Shown here: positions 1 to 11,265 of the stretch, piece by piece
Numbering within the stretch: position 1 is the first letter of the stretch
How the letters are laid out: each line of letters begins with the position of its first letter
NCBI GenBank assembly: GCA_015179045.1
Contig: WHUZ01000163.1
Coordinates: 1-60,964, forward strand
Length of the DNA stretch: 60,964 bases
Direction of reading: 5' to 3'
From: Kalaharituber pfeilii
Lineage: Eukaryota > Ascomycota > Pezizomycetes > Pezizales > Pezizaceae
The notes under the pieces: model-generated
The model's input: the letters and a program-made list of their open reading frames with translations, nothing else
Database searches by the model: none
What the model was told of the DNA's origin: nothing
Translations under genes and position numbers: made by a program

Positions 1-424
1 GTTCTTCTGTCGGGGCGGGCCATCCAGCTCAAGTTAAATACTCTTACTGGATCCCATCCTAAGTGCCCTTTCTGACAGTGGCTTTCTACGGAGGCTGAGG
101 CCTTGTTCCAATCTACTGGATACACGGTCCGGTCCGTTACCTATCAGGTTTCAGACTTATCAGCTCCTCCTAGCACTAAACCTAGCCTAGTTATCTCTTC
201 TAGAGATAACGGAGTAGCATTTCTAATTAGGGCCCTGTGGCGGCTTACTCTGCCAAGCCGTAGGTGACTGACAGCGTCCTGTCCTGATCAACCCTAGGCT
301 TCCTGCTTAGTGCTTACTATTATTTCCTAATGGTGTTACACTACTAACGGAGCGACCGTTCTAGTAATGACTACCTCATTAGGAGATCATAGACTCTCTA
401 TTGACTATGTCAACCTCCGTGACA
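1..424 (-). mobile_element. Gypsy-1 LTR, cut by the window edge
   Basis: This is the reverse complement of the LTR at 5736-6182, lacking only the last bases because the window starts inside it. It ends at 424 with the complement of the LTR start (TGTCACGG). The bases beyond 424 are not the complement of a polypurine tract, so this is either a solo LTR or the 5' LTR of a minus-strand element lying to the left. Together with 5736-6182 it forms an inverted LTR pair about 5.3 kb apart. Confidence 0.9.
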
Positions 425-1852
425 GATTAGTAGTATAAAGTATTTATAAATATATTCAAAATATAATTATTATTACGTTACTTATCTAGAACTTAAGATT
501 TAGATTTAAAAATACTCTATAAAATAGATTTAGTTATAGAAATCTTTATTATTATTTATTTATTAATTTTTTTTAAATATATAATACTATTTATTACTTT
601 ATTATAGTAAGTATATAGATTAAAGATACTAATTTATACTTAAAACCTTTTATAACTACTACTATATTATACTTTCTAATATATATTATTATCTATAATA
701 TATTTTATACTAAAACTACCTACTTAAAAGAGTATATCTCTATAACTATAATAGTATTTGCATTAGTCCAAGTTAGTAGAAGTCAGTTTTTTAGTACAAG
801 TTTTCACTTTAGACTGATATCAACTTACTTTAATAAGTTGGTTTTTTTTTTTTTAATAAAACTTATCTAATAAGTTAAAAATAGAGCTAAAAACCAACTT
901 AGATAGAGATTATTTATATACTGAAATATAAAATTTTTAAGTTATATCTATTTCAACTTATTAGTCCAAGTTTTTTAATATAGAAAAAACTAACTTGTTA
1001 GCTAAGTTAGTTTTTTTTTTAGAAGAAAACCCGACTTGTACTAAACTACTAATAAGTTAAATTAATAAGTACTTATAACTAATGCAAATACTAAACTATA
1101 ATAGAGTTTAGTATATATATTCTGAAAATATATAAATAAAAAGTTATTACTAGTATCTAATACTTATATTTACTTTATAATAATATTGTAATTTTATCAT
1201 AGTATTATAATATTTTTAATTAATGTTTTAGCTTATATTTATTATATAAAAGTTTTTAGAAAAGTAGAATATAGTACTTCTTTTTAATATTTACTACTAT
1301 ATAAATAATATGACTAGAAGGTCTCTCTTATAAGTCTCTTATAATATTAAATGCTTTATTTGACTTAATATTAATAACTAACTATTTCATAGATAATTTC
1401 TGGGAGTTTTTCTATTAAATTGTTATATACATAATTGTATCTGCATATGAGTCTAAATGATTCCACTACTATATCAGGTATTTTCTTAGTGCAATTTTCG
1501 CATTTTGGCACTAGGTATAATTACTATATTCAAGTCACCTAGTGTTTTTATTAGAATTATTTCCGGTTTGAGAAGTAGAATTCAAACCAACGATGTACGA
1601 GCAAAAATATGTGCCAAGACATGATGCAAAATTTCGCAGCATGATAACTTGATAATTCCTCAAAAACAATCTTTCTCGAAAGTTAAAGACGCGGAATTTT
1701 AAGAATAAACCTTCGTTTCTCTCAATGGGATAATAAAATATCTGCTTTGGTTGTTGAGATATATGCTCTCCTGTGTGGGCCGTTTTACTGCAGAACGTGC
1801 GTTCTACACTGGTGGACGTCTCAAGGTGGTGAAATACAGTAGGTAGAACGTG
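425..1852. other. AT-rich RIP-like block; inverted-repeat arm A from about 760
   Basis: Almost pure A and T with many TA steps and no usable reading frame, as expected of repeat DNA after repeat-induced point mutation. From about 760 onward it matches, in reverse complement, the segment 44853-46440, including less mutated stretches around 1560-1850. The shared stretch is therefore an old repeat present twice in opposite orientation. I cannot assign it to a transposon class. Confidence 0.7.
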
Positions 1853-2118
1853 TTTTTTTATTTTATTTTTTGTTAATCAGTGATCGCTTGCCGCCCTACG
1901 GGCTGTGGCAATTTAGGTACATATGGGACAGGGTAAGAATCAAGAGAAGAGAGGTACATTGTCATAAAAAATAGAAGGAAAAAGTAGATAGAAAAGGCAG
2001 CACCGAGAATCGACACCGTCATTAAGGGGATTCAGTCTTGTTCCGCCCATTCAAGTATTGCTGCCACGCCGTCGCCTTCCCCTTTTGATGGCCTGAGCAG
2101 TGCATCTCTGCCTCCTAG
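1853..2118 (-). mobile_element. LINE-A 3' end, 5'-truncated
   Basis: Reading on the minus strand, a degenerate C-terminal ORF2 end and 3' UTR run into the tail A hairpin (1883-1912) and an A-rich tail (T-rich at 1853-1873 on the plus strand). The same sequence occurs inverted at 44390-44852, but here it lacks the 203 bp that interrupts the other copy, so it serves as the empty site for that insertion. It stops abruptly where Gypsy-1 begins. Confidence 0.75.
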
Positions 2119-2139
2119 CCATATCACTCCGAGGCTCTA

Positions 2140-5100
2140 GTGTGTGAAGTTGGGCAAATCGAGGATGGAGTAGATGGATACCTCCCAATCTCCTGGCTCA
2201 ATAAGCATAACCCAGATATAGACTGGGAGAAAGGAACCATGAAATGGCGGAGTAGCTATTGCCAGCAGCATTGCCTCCCCAAAGAGTTCCAGGCAAGCAT
2301 CGTCGATAATATTGTCCTAAAGAAGGAAATATTAGATGACCCTGATGCATGGGTAGCTAGTTTAGTCTGGCATACCGAGGATGGAGAAGATGTTAAAGGA
2401 CTTCTCCCTGCAGTTTACCACAAGTGGGCTCACCTCTGTAGTCGAGAGCAGAGTAATCAATTACCAGCTCACTCCCGGTTTGACCACACTATCAAATTAG
2501 TCCCTGGAGCAGAGGCCCCATGGGGACCACTATACCCATTTTCTGAAAACGAACTCCGAGCCTTGAAAGAATGGCTCGACAAGCAAGAAGCAGCGGGGAA
2601 AATTGTAAAGTCCCAATCATCAGCAGGAGCACCCATCCTATTAGTCCGAAAATCCGACGGTACCTATCGAGTCTGTACAGATTACCGCGCACTCAATAAA
2701 GTAACTATCAAGAACCGATACCCCCTACCTCTTATGACGGAACTTCGAGAACGTCTAAACAAGGCTAAAATATTTACGAAGTTAGATCTGAAAAATGGTT
2801 ATAACCTAGTACGCATGGCCAAAGAAGACGAAGAGAAAACTGCGTTCCGCACCCGGTTCGGATTATACCATTGGCGAGTTATGCCCTTCGGACTTTGCAA
2901 CGCCCCTGCCACCTTCCAAGCTATGATGGATAACATATTCCATGACCTGCTTGACAACGGAGTTGTAATATATTTGGATGATATCCTAATATATTCAGAA
3001 AATGATGAGGAGCATGAACGTCTAGTAAAAGAGGTACTAGCAAGGCTCGATAAGGCTGGTTTGGGAGTGAACCTAAGAAAGAGTTGCTTCCATCAGCAAG
3101 TAGTAGAATTCTTAGGTTATAAGATTTCTCCGGAAGGAATCCAAATGACCGAGAAAAAGGTGGAGGAAGTTAAGAATTGGGGAACCCCTCGCCGAGTCAA
3201 AGATGTACAAGAATTCCCAGGTTTTGCTAATTTTTATAGAAGGTTTATCGAAGGGTTCTCCAAAATCGCACACCCTTTAACAGAATTAACCAAGAAAAAC
3301 CTACCTTGGAAATGGACTCGAGCAAGACAACAAGCCTTTGACGAAATCAAGAAAAGGTTTACAACTGCACCAATTCTAGTACACTTCCAATCGGAGAAGG
3401 AGACTATTATCGAAACCGATGCTAGTGACTATGCCGTAGGAGCAGTCTTATCTCAGCTTCAACCCAACGGCAAACCACACCCATGTGCTTTTATGTCACG
3501 AAAATTCTCACCAGCGGAAATTAATTACGATATCCACGATAAAGAAATTGTGAAAAGGAGTACAGAGGAATAGGCTCAGAGATGTGTGTATTCGATTCTA
3601 ATGATCAATCAAGAACGGGGCTTCCAGAGCCCATATATATACAAAAACTCTATAACACGAAGTTGCATACAAAACCAGTGAACAGAACAGCTAAGTATTT
3701 GGACTGCCTAATATGGAATACTCAGTCCGGAGTGTTTGGGCCATCGCGGATGTTCGGAGTGCTTAGGCCATTGCGGATGTTCGGAGTGCTTAGGCCATCG
3801 CGGATGTTCGGATGTTTTACACACTCGGACTGTTTCGCTCGGACTGTTTCGCTCGGACTGTTTCGCGTGTGTTCGGCTCATGGTTTCTAACAGAAATGGT
3901 AGCCATCATCAAAGCCTTCAAGGAGTGGGAACCACTACTCAAGTCCTGTCAACAACAGATACTCGTTTGGACAGACCACAAAAACCTTGAGTACTTTAGT
4001 ACTACGAAAACTTTGACTCGAAGACAAGCAAGATGGGCCGAGTTCCTGGGAGAATTTGATTTCATGGTAAGGTATAGACCTGGAGAGAAAAATGGGAAGC
4101 CAGATGCATTGAGTAGGCGTTGGGATCACCGCCTTGAGGAAGGGAGTGAAGACCTACAACCAGTACAGTTCTTGTTTAAGCCCGGACAATTAAGGCTAGC
4201 TGCAACAAAGGTAGTGAAGCTAAGGGACACCTTCCGAGATGACTTAAGCACTGCTGGAGAGAGTTCCGCAGATTGGGTGAAAACCCGAGAAGCAGTCAAG
4301 GAAGGGAGTCAACTAGTGGATAAGAACTTTACGGTTGAAGACAACCTCCTCCTCTGGAAACACCGGTGGTTCATCCCAGACAATAAGGAAATTAAAAACA
4401 GAATCCTTCGAGATGACCATGATAGTAAAATCGCTGGACATTTCGGCATTCATAAGACTTTGGACCGAATTAAGGCTAACTATCACTGGGTTAACATCGA
4501 GCAAGACGTACAGGATTATGTACGCTCTTGTGATACATGCCAAAGGGACAAACCAAGCAGACACCGAAAATACGGACTTGTAGAACCATTAGAAGTACCT
4601 TACCGTCCCTGGTCATCAATCTCGATGGATTGGATCACCGAACTTCCTGAGTCTAATGGCTGCACCATCATTTGGGTAATCGTTGACCGATTTACCAAAA
4701 TGGCCCATTTCATCCCTCTCCCCACTAACAGTACCGCTAAAGACCTTGCCCAACCCGTTCTGAGATTCTATTGGAAGTATCATGGACTTCCGGAAGACAT
4801 CATCTCGGACCGAGACTCAAAGGTAACCTCACATTTCTGGCAAGCACTAATGGATCTATTAGGCATTACGACAAAGCTATCGACTGTCTTCCACCCTGAA
4901 ACCGATGGGCAAACAGAGCGAACAAACCAAACCCTTGAACAATATCTACGACACTATTGTTCTTGGAAGCAGGACGATTGGGAAGACCTTTTGCCTATGG
5001 CAGAGTTTGCGTATAACTCCTCCTCCTCTGAAACAACAGGCATGTCCCCTTTCGAAGCCAACTTTGGGTTTGAACCTCGCCAGTCCTGGGAACCATTAAG

Positions 5101-5724
5101 GAAGGTCGAATTCCAGAACCCTGCCAGCGAACTTCTAGAGAAAGTCTGGGAAGGAACCTGGAAACGACTTAGGGAGAACATTCTAAAAGCTAGAATCAAG
5201 ATGACTCGATGGTCTAATACTAAAAGACTTGAACAACCAAGCCTCAAAGTAGGAGATCTCGTCATGGTTAGCAAGCAGAACATGCAATCCCACCGACCTT
5301 CTAAGAAACTCGACCACCGAAAAGCCGGACCTTTCAAAATTACCAAAGCAATAGGAACTCGAGCATATAAACTAGAGCTACCCTCAACTATGAAAGTACA
5401 CCCGGTTTTCCATGTGAGCTTATTGGAACCCTATCGGCAAAGTCTAGATTCAACTCGACATATCCCTCCACCCCCCCAGAAGAAATCGAGGATGAAGTCA
5501 ATTGGGTAGTTCGGGATATCGTTGAAAGCAGAAAAAATAAGAGGAAGCGTGGGCACCCGGTAGAGTATTTAGTATTGTGGGAAGGATACCCAGATGAGGA
5601 AGCAACATGGGAAGGTTATAAGAACTTGGCTGGAACAAGTGAGGAAATTTTGAAGGAGTTTCATAACAGACATCCGCAGGCAGATAGGGATTTCCGGGTT
5701 AAGATCTTGAGGACAAGAAACTAG
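2140..5724 (+). pseudogene. pol: Gypsy-1 pol: RT, RNase H, integrase, chromodomain (broken)
   Basis: Copies the element's RNA and integrates the cDNA. Visible in order: an upstream linker, RT with LVRKSDGTYRVCTDYRALNK and the catalytic YLDDILIY, the connection motif FYRRFIEGFSKIAHPLTEL, RNase H with ETDASDYAVGAVLSQ, then after an interruption the RNase H end (VWTDHKNLEYF, PDALSRR), the HHCC zinc-binding part of integrase (HFGIHKTLDRI, CDTCQRDK), the integrase core (SMDWITELP, DRDSKVTSHFW, the TDGQTERTNQTLEQYLR region) and a C-terminal chromodomain (EYLVLWEGYPDEEATWEGY). The frame is broken twice: by a 344 bp solo LTR with a 5 bp duplication, and by a frameshift in an 8-10 base C run just before the chromodomain. 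Stop at 5722-5724. Protease and gag are absent. Confidence 0.92.
3549..3892 (-). mobile_element. Solo LTR (344 bp, Copia-like) inside Gypsy-1 RNase H
   Basis: An insertion starting TG and ending CA, flanked by the 5 bp duplication GAAAT (3544-3548 and 3893-3897). Removing it restores the RNase H reading frame, so it is a precise insertion. It contains three copies of a 27 bp unit built on CGGATGTTCGGAGTGCTTAG (about 3745-3811) and three of a 14 bp unit (CTCGGACTGTTTCG). The minus-strand start TGTTAGAAA resembles fungal Copia LTRs, so I infer Copia and minus orientation; no internal region is present to prove it. Confidence 0.8.
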
Positions 5725-5735
5725 GAAGGGAGTAA

Positions 5736-6182
5736 TGTCACGGAGGTTGACATAGTCGATAGAGAGTCTATGATCTCCTAATGAGGTAGTCATTACTAGA
5801 ACGGTCGCTCCGTTAGTAGTGTAACACCATTAGGAAATAATAGTAAGCACTAAGCAGGAAGCCTAGGGTTGATCAGGACAGGACGCTGTCAGTCACCTAC
5901 GGCTTGGCAGAGTAAGCCGCCACAGGGCCCTAATTAGAAATGCTACTCCGTTATCTCTAGAAGAGATAACTAGGCTAGGTTTAGTGCTAGGAGGAGCTGA
6001 TAAGTCTGAAACCTGATAGGTAACGGACCGGACCGTGTATCCAGTAGATTGGAACAAGGCCTCAGCCTCCGTAGAAAGCCACTGTCAGAAAGGGCACTTA
6101 GGATGGGATCCAGTAAGAGTATTTAACTTGAGCTGGATGGCCCGCCCCGACAGAAGAACCATTATCAGTGAAAGCTGTAACA
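5736..6182 (+). mobile_element. Gypsy-1 3' LTR (447 bp)
   Basis: Begins TGTCACGG directly after the purine-rich AGGAAGGGAGTAA and ends GCTGTAACA. It matches the inverted copy at 1-424 almost base for base, so the two LTRs are of similar age or one family with little divergence. Confidence 0.92.
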
Positions 6183-7050
6183 CTCCCGCTTAAAGTTATT
6201 TCTGTATAAGAATATATTCTAAGTTTTTTATTCACATAATCGGCCGTGACGAAGCACCCCCGTTATATAATCTCTTCTAAATATAAATATTCTTCTAATA
6301 CTAATATCGCTTTTTAAAGAGTAATAAAGATATTTTTATTAAAATAATAATAATAATAATAACTAGTTTTGGGAATAATATTATAGAGTATTAAAAATAT
6401 ATTATTATTATTTATAGAAAAAACTATCTTAAAATTCTTATTATTATATATAAGAATATATAGAATAAACTTTCTTATAAATTAGTAGAGATTTATATAT
6501 ATTATTATAGGCGTAATTATTTTTATACTATAATACTATCTTGTTAAAGTATTATTAAAAGATACTACCAACTATAAGACCTATTAGTTAAGTGTTTAGC
6601 TAACCTCATACTAGTCAAACTAGTAGTAGTAGAGCTTTTTCAGATAAGCATTCCTGTTATACTAATTCTTTACTTAAATAATAATCTTTTCTTATCTTTA
6701 ATATTAGTTTTTATATAGCAATTGGAGTTATGATAGTATTTTTAGATAGAAGCTTATATTAATAGTTATAAGCTCTTGTATTTGTTGTCTTAGAATTTAT
6801 TATAAGAGTTAGTTAAAAAAAAAGGCTATTACTTAGTATTTTTCAGAGTCTGGCTTAATTCTCAGAATCCTTTTAAACTAAATTTATTAACAGTTTCAAA
6901 GAACTATATTTTATATAAATAAGAGCCTAACCTATCAGAGTTAAAAGAGTAAAAATCTAGAACTTAACCTTAATAAATATTAAGTTTTCTTACTACTTCA
7001 ACTACTTTATTTCTTCATACCTTATATTTTATTATATTTTATAATATATT
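6183..7050. other. AT-rich RIP-like spacer
   Basis: Very AT-rich with TA-rich low-complexity sequence and no credible coding frame. A short GC-containing remnant (about 6238-6266) is the only exception. No repeat family was recognised. Confidence 0.6.
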
Positions 7051-7809
7051 TGTTACGGCTAAGGTGAGACTTACCCGAGCAGGGGAACACTTACCCTGAA
7101 TCCTTAGTAAGGCCAGTGCTGCTAGACCGGACTGATCACCCGTTAGGCTTGGCAGAGGATTCTTTGTGTTTGAATAGGGTAGTGCTAAGGAAGTGTGTGT
7201 CACCGTTGATTGTAAGGTCTTTAGGCCTGGCACTCGGTTTATGAAGCTAATATGCGCACATGCCCTAGTACATGTTATTATCTAGCATCTGTACTACGTT
7301 GCATGTTTCTTTGTTACGATTGTTGGCATTGTTGAATTGCCGTTTCTTTATTTGCTTGCCTAGTCATGTATGATGCGCTCAGTCTATTTAAGCACAGGCG
7401 ATAGCACAGTTGAAGAATCAAGACACAAGCGGTGTTCTAAGTTCTCTATTACTCTGAAACCTATCGTTTCCTCATTACGCCCGTGAATCGCTCCGCTCCG
7501 CTGCGCGCTCCACGCAAAACAGCTGCCCTTCCGGCCCGCCGTATATACAACTCCGTAGCCATTTCGGCCCGCAGCATATACGCCTCCGTAGCCACTCCGG
7601 CCCGCAGCATATACACCTCCGTAGCCACTCCGGCCCGCAGCATATACGCCTCCGTGGCCACTCCGGCCCGCAGCATATACACCTCCGTAGCCGGCCCGCC
7701 GTATATACGCCTCCGTAGCGACTCCGGCCTGCCGAATACGCACCTCTGTAGCCGTAACATCCAGTGCCTTCCAGCGCCCACCGGAGCCTAGCCCCTCACG
7801 CCCGTAACA
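7051..7809 (+). mobile_element. Gypsy-2 5' LTR (about 759 bp)
   Basis: Starts TGTTACGGCTAAGG and ends GCCCGTAACA. A reverse-oriented solo copy at 59358-60100 has the same ends and a perfect 5 bp duplication, which confirms the LTR boundaries. An internal 33 bp tandem repeat lies near its 3' end. Decayed gag-like sequence follows directly. Confidence 0.88.
7531..7735 (+). repeat. 33 bp tandem repeat inside Gypsy-2 LTR, about six copies
   Basis: Units of 33 bp centred on CGGCCCGCAGCATATAC followed by a CTCCGTAGCCACT-type segment, differing by a few substitutions. The solo LTR at 59358-60100 has fewer, more diverged units here, so copy number varies between family members. Confidence 0.85.
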
Positions 7810-10800
7810 TTACACCGCTCCTCTTACCCCGCCTCCACAATGTCGGCACCTGAAGGCTCATCCGCTGCCTCCTCTTCCTCGAGGACCTCCCCCAGAGATG
7901 TCGCCAACCTCCGTGACGAGCAAGCGAATACCAACCAGGAAACCAAGGACTATGTGGATCACCAGTACGGCGAGCTAGGATAGCACATCGCCTGAGCCTG
8001 TGAGCGTATAGATCTCCTGGCAGAAATCGTTTCAAGGTAATGTATCCACTCCTCTCTCTCAGAGCAGCAAGAACTGCAAACACGATAACCCACGTTGCCC
8101 AGCTACTGGCAAGTATGTGAGGACAGATCAGTCATCATTTGAACCGGTGGCTACTCCACAGCAACAACGACCACAGCCCCGCGCCCATTCCGCAGGGTGC
8201 TGATGGTGCGGGTACTCCTCCTCCTCGTACCCCGCCTCGCGGTTCTCGTCGAGTATGAGACCCTACGCCTCCTCGTTTTCCCTACGAGTCAATCATTGCC
8301 GTGGGGCCTTCCTCCTCCTCGTATCTCTCCTCGCGGCTCTCGCCGAGCCCGAGATTCGACGCCTTCGTCAGTTGATGCCATGGGGCCTTCCGCCTCCTGC
8401 GAAATTTCCTCCTTCAGATAATTTTGATGGGAATGCAAAGAGAGCTTGACAAACTTTCTCTTCTTGGTCCAGCGTTGGATTGGGAGTCCACTGTTGACGA
8501 CGAACGCCTCGACATGTTTGCCTCTCGCTTGAAGGGCCCTGCCCTCACCTTTTTCCGTCAGAACCCCCAGCGTCATATGCCACAGCTCTCACCCTACTGC
8601 GTATGACCTTTCACAGGCTTTCAGCACTCCTCAGCCATTGCTGAGGCCCCTCGAAACATTCGGACGCAAGCAGTGGGGTAGAATGCATGATTTCTTAATT
8701 GAGATCGATGAGTTCAATAACGTGGCAAAGATCCCCGATCCCGTCCTCATTTCCTACGTTTCCGCCAGCATTCGGAAGATGTCCGGAACCTTCTAGCCGG
8801 CCATCCTGATTGTCGAAGCAACTAGAACCAATGGAAGTTTCCATTGCCGATGCCCTGGGAAAGCCTAGGAAAAGGCACTCCACTCCCTCCACCACTAAGA
8901 CAAACATCGCCTCCAGCAGCAGCTCCACGCACACTAAGAATACAGCCTCCTCCGAAGAACAAGAAGAGCGATGACATACCTGAAGAAATGATTCAGAAGA
9001 AAGGCAACCGATGCAAACCGTTGCACCAAGTGTGGCAAGAGTGGCCATAGGGTCACCGCGTGCTGGAACAGAAGTGGTGGAACCCTAGGGGATGGGAGAA
9101 GTGGTAGAAACCCAACCGAAGCCAAAGAAGGAAGATAAAAGGGAAGTAAAACGCCCTGGAGTCACGAATCTGCTCTCTCGAATCACGGTTATCATAGCCC
9201 AAAAGAAGACAAAGACAGACTCTGGCCACCTCGATACAGGCCATCGACGGATCCGAGAGGATCACTGAACTGTCTGACTTGGAGTACATGGGGACCCTGC
9301 TCAGCGTGTAGGACTCCCCGTCATAGCGACCTCCCCAGTTGCGAGGTAAAATTCAAAACTGGGAAGACCGTTAGGGGTATCATGGACTGTGCGGCCGCTG
9401 CGCCGATTGTTTCTTTGGCAGACTGGGTAAGGAGTTGAGATTGAGGCCACGAAGCAAGGCCTGCGATGATTAAGCAAGGTGATGATGTTTTGTGAATACT
9501 TCATTTTCGTTCTCTGACGTTCCGGTTCCCGAATCTGTTTCTTCTGCTTTGGATTATGTGCATTCTATTGGCGTTCCGGGAAAATCTGATAAGGCATTCG
9601 TTGATTGTATTTCGCCTTCTGTTTTGGACTCTCACCAAGGGGGTCTGTTCTGAACTCCCGCCAGACGGTTAAGGAATTTGTTTTTGATTTGATGCCGAAG
9701 TTATGGATATCGGCGACAAGGAATGCATCATTGGTTTGTCCTGGTTAATGGCTTTCCGAATGATTGTGTTAATGGCGTTTTGAAGCATAGCATGTTTGAT
9801 GCACTTGCGTTGAATTGCTTTCTGTTCTTTTCGACGATACCCTTGAGGAGGGTGATATTGTGTTGTTATTTGACTTGGATCATGAAATCCCTTTTGAGAA
9901 CCCAAATGCGAAGCCTCCCCATGGTCTAGTGTACCTGGGAAGAAGATGAGGCCTTTAGAGGCATATCGACGAACACTTACCAACAGGGAAGATACGAAGG
10001 TCAAGGTCGAAAAGCAGCTTCACTGATTTTTTTTTTTTTTCGGAAGAAAGATGGGTCACTCCGACCGTGCGTTGATTATAGGGCACTAAACAAAGTCACC
10101 ATTCCGAGTGAATACACTTTGCCCGTAATGTCGGAACTCCTCAATAAGACCCGAGGTAGCGACGAATGAAAGACGGCTGTCAAACACATCCAAAGGCCTA
10201 TTCGAAGTATACAGTCATACCTTTCGGATTCATTAGCGCACCCGCTTCCTTCTAGGAAGTGATGGATGAGATTCTCACCGGCATCGATCGAGTTGTTTGG
10301 TACCTGAGCGACATCTTGATCTATGAAGGCAAAACCGAACGAGACCATCAAAGGATAAGTGGAAGAAGTGCTCGCTAAAGTTGAGCAAACATGGGCTCGC
10401 GGTCAAGCTGGCCAAGTGCGAGTGCCATGTGCACGAAACCATGTTCCTTGGTCATTTTATTAATAGCCTCGAGGTTAAGATGGACCCAGCCAAACTCTCT
10501 ACCGTTCGTGACTGGCCACAGCCAAAGAAGAAAGAGGTGCAAGCCTTTCTAGGCTTGGCAAACTACTACCGCCGATTCTTTCTCAATTATTACTGCCGAT
10601 TCATTCTCAAGTACTACCGCCGACTCATTGCCAACTACTACTGCCGATTTACTTTGAATTATTCCGCTACAACTCGACCGCTTACAAGCCTTGACCGGAA
10701 ACGTACCCTTTACTTGGGGGGCAGAGCAGCAAGCTGCTTTTACGGAACTTAAAGACAAGTTCATGAGTGCCCCCATACTGCGACAGTTCTATTTAGTTAT
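7810..10800 (+). pseudogene. Gypsy-2 gag-pol, heavily decayed
   Basis: Remains of a Ty3/gypsy internal region. A gag start can be placed at ATG 7840 (MSAPEGSSAASSSSRTSP). Further on are a decayed capsid region (around 8400-8580, FPPSDNFDGN) and a CCHC zinc knuckle near 9020-9065 (CTKCGKSGHRVTACW). RT sequence appears at 10046-10150 ([18 protein letters not shown]) and 10255-10325, where the catalytic motif reads YLSDILIY, so the first Asp of the YxDD box is replaced by Ser. The connection domain at 10381-10680 contains a tandem expansion. Many stops and frameshifts and missing pieces make it non-functional. It is not AT-shifted like the neighbouring blocks, so decay here is by indels more than by RIP. 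RNase H and integrase are missing; the region ends at a solo LTR. Confidence 0.75.
10564..10659 (+). repeat. 24 bp in-frame tandem repeat in Gypsy-2 RT connection motif
   Basis: Four 24 bp units in frame encode YYRRFFLN, YYCRFILK, YYRRLIAN and YYCRFTLN, at the point where gypsy elements normally have a single NYYRRF motif after AFLGLA. It looks like local slippage duplication of a normally single-copy motif, followed by divergence. Confidence 0.85.
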
Positions 10801-11260
10801 TATCAGGGTCTACCTGTGAAGGGGATATCCACCCACATTGGCCTATAAAGCTACTAGCAACAATTCGGCCTGATTAACTGATAGCTACAGTCTGGCAATA
10901 AAACATAGGTCAGGCACGGATATATATTACAAGGAATGTCAGCATAGTCAAAGTATAGCAACAGCCACCAGACGGACCTCTAGGAGCAAACCCACTGAAT
11001 GGACCTCCAAGAGCAGAGCTACTGAATGAACTTTCAGGAGCAGAGCTATTAGATGGACCTTTAGATGAGGCGAGGCAGTGGCTGAAAAATACCTATAAAT
11101 AGAACATTGTAATATTATAGTATAAAGAGACAATAGAAGGAAGGCACGCCAGGTTGACTATAAGAAAGGCAAGCTAGGCTGCCCTATCGAAAGGTCAAGT
11201 ACTAAGTATTGTCCTAAGTTACACTCTTATATTTACTACATTATCATAAAAACTATAACA
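10801..11260 (+). mobile_element. LTR3 solo LTR, RIP-altered, with 5 bp duplication GTTAT
   Basis: Aligns along its length with the LTR at 48097-48511, but with many C-to-T and G-to-A differences, including the terminal TG, which reads TA. The flanks GTTAT (10796-10800 and 11261-11265) form a perfect 5 bp target duplication. It therefore is a solo LTR that went through RIP-like mutation after insertion. Confidence 0.85.
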
Positions 11261-11265
11261 GTTAT

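Larger units (their letters stand above)
2119..6182 (+). mobile_element. Gypsy-1: 5'-truncated Ty3/gypsy chromovirus
   Basis: A Ty3/gypsy LTR retrotransposon with the gypsy gene order RT, RNase H, integrase, chromodomain, followed by a purine-rich tract (5724-5735) and a 447 bp 3' LTR. The 5' LTR, gag and protease are missing: the element begins inside pol next to a LINE-A remnant. Apart from the solo LTR at 3549-3892 and a frameshift in a C run near 5466-5475, the coding part is well preserved and not RIP-altered, which suggests a fairly young insertion later damaged by other elements. Confidence 0.9.

Noticed and set aside
3582..3890. Small ORFs with MFGVLRPSRMFG repeats
   Set aside because: They are a reading of the 27 bp tandem repeat inside the solo LTR.
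1..6182. Complete Gypsy-1 with both LTRs at the ends
   Set aside because: The LTR at 1-424 is inverted relative to that at 5736-6182, so it cannot be the 5' LTR of the plus-strand element.
7384..7791. ORFs with GGVYAAGRSGYGGVY-type or ARSIYASVATP-type repeats
   Set aside because: Both strands are open only because the 33 bp LTR repeat is a multiple of three and lacks stops. Not a protein.
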